DNA of 5,731 nt, taken from assembly GCA_021844725.1 (NCBI GenBank), contig JAKBSX010000228.1, positions 1 through 5,731 of the forward strand, given 5' to 3'. The stretch is from Actinomycetes bacterium. Lineage in GTDB: Bacteria; Actinomycetota; Acidimicrobiia; Acidimicrobiales; Acidimicrobiaceae. The position numbers were made by a program, and so were the translations under genes. Shown piece by piece: positions 1 through 4,617 of this stretch. The notes under the pieces were generated by a model. That model did not search any database. It was not told the origin of the DNA and worked only from the letters and a program-made list of their open reading frames with translations. The first letter of the stretch is position 1, and every line of letters starts with the position of its first letter.

Positions 1-1115
1 ACAAAGTTGGCAGACGCAACACTTTTGTCGCCTCGCTTGCAATGATGTCTATTTTTGAGTTCGCATCTGCTTTTGTTCCCAATTATACAACACTGGTTGT
101 ACTCCGTTTCCTGGTAGGTTTTGCAGTGGGTGCTGATTATGCCAATGGTGCGACCTATTTCAATGAATTCTCATTGAAGCAAACACGTGGACGAAATTAC
201 TTCTGGTGGTTCGGAATGTTCGCACTGGGAACGTGCGTCATGGGCATACTTGCAATTGCTTTGTTTTCACTTGGCACCACTGAGTGGAGATACCTGTTTG
301 CCATAACCGCCATACCATCTGCTATCGGCGCTGTCATGCGACTTGGTCTTCCAGAATCACCCAGATATCTAGCTGGTAAGAACAGGATGGAAGATGCCCG
401 GAGCGCATTAAAACGAGCATATCTGGACCCTGCTGGTGCCGATGCTTATAATCAGACACCAGTACTTGGCACCAAAAGACAGTTACAATTGCTGCGCCCT
501 TATGTCCTCGGAATAACAATACCGATGTTTCTTGTGGCATATTTCATCAATGTTCCGTTGACCTCTGTGGGACTATTGTCCCCTCTCTATCTGGGTGTGT
601 TGAAAATAAAACCCCCAACGACAGTTTTGTTCACCCTTTTTGCATTCAATATACCAATCACCCTTGGTGCGTTCGTTGGCAGTGCATTTGTTGACAGATT
701 CGGCAGGCGGACAAATCTGATAATTTCGTCGGCAGGGGGATTCTTATGCATCATGGCCATGGCGTTCTTGGCGCACCCTTCAACAGTATATGTGCTCTTG
801 GCATTCCAGGCACTCGGCTCGATACTGATATGGTTCGGAACGCCAGTCGTATACAACATAGCAACAGAGCTTTATCCCGTAAATATCAGGGGCGCCGGGG
901 AAGGTATTAACGTGACTGGAACAAGACTTGCCGGTTTTTTTGGTCCATTTATTGGTACAGTTCTTCTGACAGATTATAATTTATTCACAGTGTTTATCTT
1001 CGACGCGATAATGCTATTGTTAATGCTCCTAATAGTGGTCTTTTGGAGCGGAAGAAAAATCGAAACAAAGAACGAAGAAATAGAAGAGGCGGTAAAAAGA
1101 ATAGTAGGTGAATGA
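1..1115 (+). CDS. MFS sugar-porter type transporter, 5' end missing
   Basis: This is a membrane transporter of the major facilitator superfamily, probably importing a sugar, sugar acid or similar organic solute. The reading frame is open to the left edge: in-frame codons from position 3 read KVGRRNTF, the end of the conserved loop between membrane segments 2 and 3, so segment 1 and most of segment 2 lie outside the window and the ATG at 42 is internal. About 370 residues are visible, against roughly 440-480 for the usual family length. Hydrophobic segments alternate with short loops. PESPRYL (351-371), after segment 6, is the sugar-porter signature; DRFGRR (693-710) is the repeat of the loop motif in the second half; PVNIRGAGEG (876-905) is the conserved stretch near segment 10. 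The tail is charged and cytoplasmic. The substrate cannot be read from the sequence. It is followed after one base by a cupin gene, which suggests co-transcription. Confidence 0.93.
   Translation, partial: KVGRRNTFVASLAMMSIFEFASAFVPNYTTLVVLRFLVGFAVGADYANGATYFNEFSLKQTRGRNYFWWFGMFALGTCVMGILAIALFSLGTTEWRYLFAITAIPSAIGAVMRLGLPESPRYLAGKNRMEDARSALKRAYLDPAGADAYNQTPVLGTKRQLQLLRPYVLGITIPMFLVAYFINVPLTSVGLLSPLYLGVLKIKPPTTVLFTLFAFNIPITLGAFVGSAFVDRFGRRTNLIISSAGGFLCIMAMAFLAHPSTVYVLLAFQALGSILIWFGTPVVYNIATELYPVNIRGAGEGINVTGTRLAGFFGPFIGTVLLTDYNLFTVFIFDAIMLLLMLLIVVFWSGRKIETKNEEIEEAVKRIVGE
1107..1111 (+). promoter_or_regulatory. Shine-Dalgarno motif deciding the cupin start
   Basis: GGTGA lies at the very end of the transporter gene, five bases before the ATG at 1117. 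The alternative GTG start at 1108 falls inside this motif and would have no ribosome site of its own at that distance, so the ATG at 1117 is preferred. Confidence 0.6.
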
Positions 1116-1116
1116 A

Positions 1117-1578
1117 ATGGTATTACATGTGAAACGCGAAAATGTAAAGCGAAGAGAAAAAACAACCCTTTCGGCTGTTCCACTCATAACGGAAATATCA
1201 TACGGCACGAATGCCAGCTTAATGATAGGGTCGAGACCGGAAGGATATCATTCGAAGCCGCACGTCCATGACTGCGAACAGCTGAACTATGTAATTGACG
1301 GGCAGCTCTGGCTGTTTGTCGAGAAACAGGCGTTTCTGCTCAAGAAGGGCGACCATATGCGTGTGCCGCCAAACAAGTTGCACTGGTCATGGAACAAGGG
1401 ACCCGGGACAAGTATACTTGCAGAGGTACACAGCCCTGGCCTTCAGGCAGACTGGCCGGATATCGCCATTCCTTTGTTTGATGAAGGGGAGAGTACAAAA
1501 ACATCCGGATCGCCTCATAACAGGCTTGTAGACACTTCGCAGGACTATATCAGTGAAGTGGAGAAGCAGGCACAGTGA
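1117..1578 (+). CDS. Single-domain metal-type cupin protein
   Basis: This encodes a 153-residue soluble protein with one cupin beta-barrel. Cupin motif 1 is seen around residues 43-62, with H49, H51 and E54 and a following DG at 61-62. Motif 2 is around residues 78-93 (GDH, VPPNKLH, N), with H89. The three histidines and one glutamate are the usual ligands for a divalent metal, so they are all present. Small cupins of this shape act as sugar or sugar-acid isomerases, dioxygenases, or ligand-sensing proteins; the sequence does not decide among these. The start follows the transporter stop by one base and has a GGTGA motif in front, so the two genes are probably translated from one message and the cupin may act on, or sense, the imported compound. 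The last 30 residues, after the barrel, are polar and look disordered. Confidence 0.85.
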   Translation: MVLHVKRENVKRREKTTLSAVPLITEISYGTNASLMIGSRPEGYHSKPHVHDCEQLNYVIDGQLWLFVEKQAFLLKKGDHMRVPPNKLHWSWNKGPGTSILAEVHSPGLQADWPDIAIPLFDEGESTKTSGSPHNRLVDTSQDYISEVEKQAQ

Positions 1579-1788
1579 ACAGCTTCAGATTCAGCCGGCG
1601 CTGCGGCTACCACGCCTATCTATCTCTACTATCAGCAGTTCTCCCGGATTGCCACAATATCGTCTTCAATTACACGACCAACCTCATCAGGCTATTTCAG
1701 TCTTGAAGAAATTGAGTGCATCCTCAATGCAGGCGATAGAGGCGGGAACCTACCTAACCTCGTACTGGGTTTCGACAACGACCCATAG
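1579..1788 (+). pseudogene. Possible decayed fragment of a DapA/KDG-aldolase family gene
   Basis: No intact gene is present, but parts of different frames together resemble the middle of a dihydrodipicolinate synthase/2-keto-3-deoxygluconate aldolase family protein. In the cupin's own frame after its stop, codons read SAGAAATTPIYLYYQQF, like the family's 'aGAdaa..PpYY' stretch. The frame two bases along (from 1581) then reads VLPDCHNIVFNYTTNLI, like the family's 'lPv.lYN.P...' strand. Back in the first frame, FSLEEIECIL and then LPNLVLGFDNDP resemble the helix and 'GiKds' strand that follow. The YYQQF and VLPD matches share the same bases, which implies an internal deletion as well as shifts. 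The N-terminal and C-terminal parts of the family are missing. Such an aldolase would suit a sugar-acid operon with the transporter and cupin. The resemblance is by eye and may be chance. Confidence 0.35.
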
Positions 1789-1952
1789 TTTTCATCTGAC
1801 TCATTCATTTAGCCTGTGAAACGACTGGAGATGGAACGGGGACTCATTGCGAGCAGTGCTCCTGAACAGCAGGGACAGATAGAGTCGTTCTGCGTCACAT
1901 TTAAGACAGAATGCATCATGCCGCAGAAAAAAGAAATATCAGATGCATTCGA
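1789..1952. other. Stretch with no recognisable gene; short GTG ORF 1816-1989
   Basis: The plus strand can be read from a GTG at 1816 to a stop at 1989 (57 codons, cysteine- and lysine-containing), but there is no convincing ribosome site, the product matches nothing I recognise, and its last dozen codons lie inside the mobile-element end that begins at 1954. The minus-strand frame over the same bases is also open but has no better case. I regard this as decayed DNA, perhaps more of the broken gene to the left. Confidence 0.4.
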
Positions 1953-1953
1953 C

Positions 1954-1966
1954 CCTACTTTCCGCA
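1954..1966 (-). repeat. Left copy of the 13-base element-end motif
   Basis: Read on the minus strand this is TGCGGAAAGTAGG. It matches the plus-strand TGCGGAAAATAGG at 2494-2506 at 12 of 13 positions. It lies 27 bases after the stop codon of the minus-strand transposase fragment, nearly the same distance as on the other side, which fits a terminal inverted repeat of the parent insertion sequence. Confidence 0.5.
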
Positions 1967-1993
1967 AAATAGAAAGTGGAATTTTCTGAATTT

Positions 1994-2232
1994 TCATTCC
2001 GCCGCCAGAGTGTAGTCTCCACGGTCCACACCCATCAGTTCCAGCAGCCGTTCCTGCAATGGCGTGAGTTCAGGCTGGAATACCTGTACTTCTCTGTCCG
2101 CATCTGACAGACGGTGTATCTGTACGCTGCCAAACGATGAAAGAAGCCTCTCGGCTGTGGGGAATTCACACTCCCTGCTTTCATGGTAGATGGGTATGCT
2201 CCTTATCTTTTCTCTTTTCATCGAGAGGCAGG
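1994..2232 (-). pseudogene. C-terminal fragment of an IS1634-like transposase (minus copy)
   Basis: Read on the minus strand from the palindrome to the stop at 1996-1994, this gives about 80 residues. The visible pattern is IPIYHESREC, then PTAERLLSSF, then VFQPELTPLQERLLELMGV and a final Y a few residues later. That order (a 'lPlYpE.R.c..PT...ll..F' block followed by 'f.peLt.lQ...L.llGv...Y') is what I know from the C-terminal end of IS1634-family DDE transposases. The catalytic core, several hundred residues, is absent. The open frame continues upstream to an ATG at 2401, but beyond the junction it is only the antisense of the other copy, so that start is not meaningful. Family assignment is from memory of the pattern; a related DDE family is possible. 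Confidence 0.6.
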
Positions 2233-2248
2233 CACGCCTTTCGATGAA
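2217..2248. repeat. Palindrome at the junction of the two transposase fragments
   Basis: TTCATCGA (2217-2224) is matched perfectly by TCGATGAA (2241-2248), and inside it AGGC (2226-2229) pairs with GCCT (2236-2239); the centre is at 2232/2233. Because the palindrome is symmetric, both strands encode a similar stretch here (IERxAxLSMK). It marks where two homologous gene ends are joined in opposite orientation. Confidence 0.75.
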
Positions 2249-2468
2249 GAAACAGAAAATAGCATCGCTTCCAATATATTCCGAGGGGAGGAAATGCATA
2301 TCGCCGACAGCCGACAAACTGCTGTCTGCATTCTCAGAAGTGATGACACACCACCTGCTTGACAGAGAAAGCAAGATTGGCGTGTTCGAAACGCAGCTCA
2401 ATGATAAACAGAAACTGCTGTTGACACTGATGGACGTGGCGCCGGCATCATATGACGCTGCCGGGTAA
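2233..2468 (+). pseudogene. C-terminal fragment of an IS1634-like transposase (plus copy)
   Basis: From the palindrome to the TAA at 2466-2468, the plus strand encodes about 80 residues that align along their whole length with the minus-strand fragment: LPIYSEGRKC, PTADKLLSAF, VFETQLNDKQKLLLTLMDV and a closing SYD. By eye about half of the residues are identical with one single-residue gap, but the DNA is much more diverged than in a fresh duplication, so these are two different elements rather than one recently copied. The open frame begins at an ATG at 2190, but the bases before the junction are the antisense of the other copy. No start with a ribosome site and no catalytic residues are present, so it is a remnant. 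Confidence 0.6.
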
Positions 2469-2493
2469 ATTCGAGGATATCACGTTTCAAAAC

Positions 2494-2506
2494 TGCGGAA
2501 AATAGG
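2494..2506 (+). repeat. Right copy of the 13-base element-end motif
   Basis: TGCGGAAAATAGG lies 25 bases after the stop of the plus-strand transposase fragment. It is the counterpart, in opposite orientation and with one mismatch, of the motif at 1954-1966. The flanking bases outside the two motifs do not match each other. Confidence 0.5.
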
Positions 2507-2612
2507 CTTCATTGTTCTAGTGGCGTGTTTTTAACACTCATCGGGCACAGTTGACGAAGATGAAGCGAAAGTTCATTGTTGACCTGCATCGGTGGAAAGG
2601 ATTTGGGCTCGA

Positions 2613-2629
2613 GAAAAGTTGTTTATATT
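2613..2629 (+). promoter_or_regulatory. Archaeal promoter (BRE and TATA box) for the zincin gene
   Basis: A purine-rich GAAAAG (2613-2618) stands just before TTTATATT (2622-2629), the arrangement of an archaeal B-recognition element and TATA box. Transcription would start about 25 bases further on, near 2650, giving a leader of about 30 bases that contains the ribosome site. Confidence 0.6.
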
Positions 2630-2664
2630 GCGTGACGGTTTCTAGCTCTATCCATCTGGCTAGT

Positions 2665-2670
2665 GGAGGA
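2665..2670 (+). promoter_or_regulatory. Shine-Dalgarno motif of the zincin gene
   Basis: GGAGGA ends 11 bases before the ATG at 2682, a little far but usable, and favours 2682 over the in-frame ATG at 2691. A 5-base inverted repeat, CTAGC at 2642-2646 and GCTAG at 2659-2663, lies directly in front of it. Confidence 0.6.
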
Positions 2671-2681
2671 AAGGTTATTCG

Positions 2682-3629
2682 ATGAGCTCAATGGAAGAGG
2701 TAGTGGAGCGAGTATGTAACGAGGGTCTCATTGATGAAAACGTAACTGACAGATATCCGCCAGAACTGCCTCCTTGGATGCATGACAGTGTTAAATGGCC
2801 AAGAATCTATTCAAATGAGTCGACAGAAGGGGAAATAAAAAGCTCTTTGCATGACAACGAATCATCGCAGACTGAGTATTCACCCGATGGCCCTATTTCC
2901 AGCGAAGTGAGGGAACACGGAATTGATGCGTTGGCATGGTATATTCCATTTCACTCCTCTCCCAAGTACTATGGCATCTATATCAGGGAATCCGGACTTA
3001 AATTCCTGGCAGCTTATTTCAACAAGTCTGCAAAATCCAGTTATGCCAGATCGCTGGAGGCGGCATACGACCTTCTCAACCTGCATGAAGAGGCGCATAA
3101 TCATGTAGAAGTTCTCTTCAGCTTTCATGAATTCGTCGCCAAGAAACGACTTTACTCCCGCCGTAACAGGAGTGCCTCCACTTCAGTGAAGGGGACAGGC
3201 GGCCACTCTCTTACTCTCGAGCAGCTAGAAGAAGCGTTGTCCAACTCTTTTGCTGTTACTTCAGCTAGGATGAAAAAGTTCAGATCTGAAGCCGAAAGCT
3301 TCGCGCAGTATTATCAACCCATCGGATATAGAGACTGGAAAGCTGTGAAACCTCACTCCCTATTTGAGCTGGGCATGAGTGCGTTAGTCGATGCGGCACT
3401 GAGCGGCAGCAGCTTTGGCACATTGCCTCATTATCCTGTGTTCACGTGGGCTCATTGGCACGCTTATGGAATTCCAAGGTACCTGGTTCCCTCTACCCCG
3501 ACGGGAGGCGTTTCCGGAGTCGCGGTTTGCGAGGTCTGCAAAAAAAGACCTGCAACAACGGCCATGATCTCAACTTGGGGAGGATCTCTCTCCGTTTGCG
3601 AATATTGTTCGGAACACACATGCACGTAG
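2682..3629 (+). CDS. Uncharacterised zincin-like protein with HEEAH motif and C-terminal CxxC pair
   Basis: I do not recognise this 315-residue protein as a named gene. Residues 1-75 are acidic and low in structure. Residues 79-112 hold a conserved-looking block (HGIDALAWYIPFH, YYGIYI), followed at 135-139 by HEEAH, an HExxH zinc-peptidase motif on a predicted helix, with a further H141. About 44 residues later LEEALSNSF (182-190) offers E183 or E184 as a third metal ligand, so the layout is that of a zincin-type metallopeptidase. The C-terminal end carries C283/C286 and C306/C309, two CxxC pairs 19 residues apart, which looks like a small zinc ribbon for nucleic acid or protein contact. There is no signal peptide or membrane segment, so it should act in the cytoplasm. 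It has its own promoter and ribosome site and is flanked by transposase remnants, with a DUF262 restriction-type gene downstream. Peptidase activity is inferred from motifs only. Confidence 0.8.
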   Translation: MSSMEEVVERVCNEGLIDENVTDRYPPELPPWMHDSVKWPRIYSNESTEGEIKSSLHDNESSQTEYSPDGPISSEVREHGIDALAWYIPFHSSPKYYGIYIRESGLKFLAAYFNKSAKSSYARSLEAAYDLLNLHEEAHNHVEVLFSFHEFVAKKRLYSRRNRSASTSVKGTGGHSLTLEQLEEALSNSFAVTSARMKKFRSEAESFAQYYQPIGYRDWKAVKPHSLFELGMSALVDAALSGSSFGTLPHYPVFTWAHWHAYGIPRYLVPSTPTGGVSGVAVCEVCKKRPATTAMISTWGGSLSVCEYCSEHTCT

Positions 3630-3657
3630 TCGACTACTTTCATGTTGGGAAACCGTC

Positions 3658-3975
3658 ATGTCCGTCCACGTCGCCAGTGTTTTGGCGGCGGTCGTGCGTG
3701 GGTACTACCAAGGAGATTTTATCAAATACACTTACCTCCAACTCTCTAAGGTAAAAAGGGTTCATTCATCGCTCCCTGCCATAACTTCAACTCAAATTCA
3801 TGCTAAAACGTTTTCTGGCAACGATTACCTTATTTGCAATCACTATGGTGATTGTACAGCATTTATAGCATTCCATCCTGAACCATCTTCTGAATTAGAT
3901 GGGCGAGAACTTGGGACTACTTCGGGGCAACAACGGTTCGCCCAGACGTGTAGACGTGAAACTGTTTCTCTATGA
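3658..3975 (+). CDS. Short hypothetical protein, 3' end replaced by IS630 sequence
   Basis: This frame starts 28 bases after the zincin stop and encodes 105 residues with no family I recognise. The first ~80 residues (to about 3897) include SVHVASVLAAVVRGYYQGDF and a CNHYGDCTAFIAFH stretch and could be a real small protein, perhaps a partner of the zincin in the same message. From about 3898 on, the frame runs out of register through an IS630 transposase remnant, so its last 25 residues are accidental and the original end has been lost. A weak GGGA 7 bases before the ATG is the only ribosome signal. It may be a truncated gene, or a chance frame. Confidence 0.4.
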   Translation: MSVHVASVLAAVVRGYYQGDFIKYTYLQLSKVKRVHSSLPAITSTQIHAKTFSGNDYLICNHYGDCTAFIAFHPEPSSELDGRELGTTSGQQRFAQTCRRETVSL

Positions 3976-4219
3976 AAACAGGAAGTGGCTGTGCACAAGG
4001 AGGTTCCCTGCCTATGCGCATGAATTCAATCCTGACGAGCGGATATGGAATGTGCTCAAGTATCAGGGACTTTCTAACCGGTGTCCCGATACAATAGGAG
4101 AGATGAAGGCCAGGGTGAAAGGTGTCATGAGCAGGCTGAAAAGACATCCTGAGAGGCTACGGAATGCGATAGCGAATTCCAGGTTGCCGCTACCCTCAAT
4201 TCGTGCACGCCCACAGTAG
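3897..4219 (+). pseudogene. IS630-family transposase remnant, internally deleted and frameshifted
   Basis: Two frames together show the C-terminal part of an IS630/Tc1-type DDE transposase. From 3897 to 3950 the frame reads RWARTWDYFGATTVRPDV, a typical mid-protein block, then hits a stop at 3951. From about 3950 a different frame continues with VKLFLYENRKWL, FPAYAHEFNPDERIW and a basic helical tail ending at the TAG at 4217-4219. NPDE contains the third catalytic acid (codon 4037-4039). The section carrying the second aspartate, usually some 40-50 residues between these blocks, is missing, as is the whole N-terminal half. The element is therefore dead. An ATG at 3899 opens the second frame but lies in out-of-frame sequence and is not a real start. 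Confidence 0.8.
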
Positions 4220-4556
4220 CGCAAAATAATCCATTCTCAATCCAAAGGAGAACAAGCTTGTTGATTCTGCCTTTGCGCTTACTCTGTGCCTCAATTACCC
4301 CCTTTTGCATAAGTTCAGTCAGGAAACACCAGATTGTTGGGTTACAGTATTATTGTGATGTTGTGGAATTCGCTTCGACTGAACCAGCTTCCATCCTCTG
4401 AAAGCACCCATCTCTGGATCGAGCGCGTACTCTCCTTCTTGAATTGGTATACAATCGGCGTAGGGCTTGCCTGCTTGACTGCAATCTGATATGCCGCGTT
4501 GCGTCTAACATGTCCGGATGTGGCGCTTTTGCTGGTGTGAAAATTCCAATTCGATT
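4220..4556. other. Intergenic stretch with no convincing gene
   Basis: All frames here are short and lack ribosome sites. On the minus strand, 4340-4215 can be read as LTELMQKGVIEAQSKRKGR, faintly like the recognition part of a winged helix, but it has no start, no HTH core and runs on as antisense of the transposase remnant. The longer minus-strand frames between 4342 and 4671 overlap the promoter and start of the DUF262 gene. I regard the stretch as decayed DNA plus the upstream region of the next gene. Confidence 0.5.
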
Positions 4557-4568
4557 GACAATAGACAA

Positions 4569-4578
4569 TTAATATACA
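4569..4578 (+). promoter_or_regulatory. Archaeal TATA box for the DUF262 gene
   Basis: TTAATATACA lies 39 bases before the ATG at 4618, with a purine-rich AGACAA in front that could serve as the B-recognition element. Transcription would start near 4600, just before the ribosome site. Two copies of GACAAT (4557-4562 and 4564-4569) sit directly upstream, overlapping the factor-binding position. Confidence 0.5.
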
Positions 4579-4602
4579 AGATATTTGTTTTTTCACGCAA
4601 GT

Positions 4603-4608
4603 GAGGAG
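4603..4608 (+). promoter_or_regulatory. Shine-Dalgarno motif of the DUF262 gene
   Basis: GAGGAG lies nine bases before the ATG at 4618, a suitable distance, and fixes that codon as the start. Confidence 0.65.
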
Positions 4609-4617
4609 AGTTGCCGA

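Larger units (their letters stand above)
1954..2506. mobile_element. Inverted pair of transposase 3' ends (IS1634-like), head to head
   Basis: This is a pseudo-palindromic unit of about 550 bases. Its left half carries, on the minus strand, the last ~80 codons of a transposase. Its right half carries, on the plus strand, the last ~80 codons of a related but clearly different transposase. Their truncated ends meet near 2232/2233 and their stop codons point outward. Each stop is followed 25-27 bases later by the same 13-base motif in opposite orientation, which I take as the outer ends of the two insertion sequences. No catalytic region remains, so the unit cannot move itself, although two matching ends could in principle be used by a transposase supplied elsewhere. 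I see no clear target duplication outside the ends. Confidence 0.6.

Noticed and set aside
1553..1819. An 88-residue plus-strand frame overlapping the cupin end
   Set aside because: Serine-, histidine- and leucine-rich composition of a chance frame, no ribosome site, and it competes with the aldolase-like fragments in the other two frames.
1994..2401. A 135-residue minus-strand gene starting at 2401
   Set aside because: Upstream of the palindrome centre at 2232/2233 the frame is only the antisense of the plus-strand transposase fragment; the meaningful part is 1994-2232.
2190..2468. A 92-residue plus-strand gene starting at 2190
   Set aside because: Its first residues are antisense of the minus-strand fragment and no ribosome site is seen; the rest is a transposase remnant.
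2642..2663. 5-base inverted repeat before the zincin ribosome site as a riboswitch or attenuator
   Set aside because: Five base pairs with a 12-base loop in a 30-base leader is too little to support a regulatory RNA.
4125..4340. Minus-strand frame resembling part of a winged-helix regulator
   Set aside because: Only about 20 residues look suggestive; there is no start with a ribosome site, no full helix-turn-helix, and it runs antisense into the IS630 remnant.
4583..4593. T-rich run as a transcription terminator
   Set aside because: It falls between the TATA box and the expected start of the DUF262 message, so it is more likely part of that promoter region; there is no real gene just before it.
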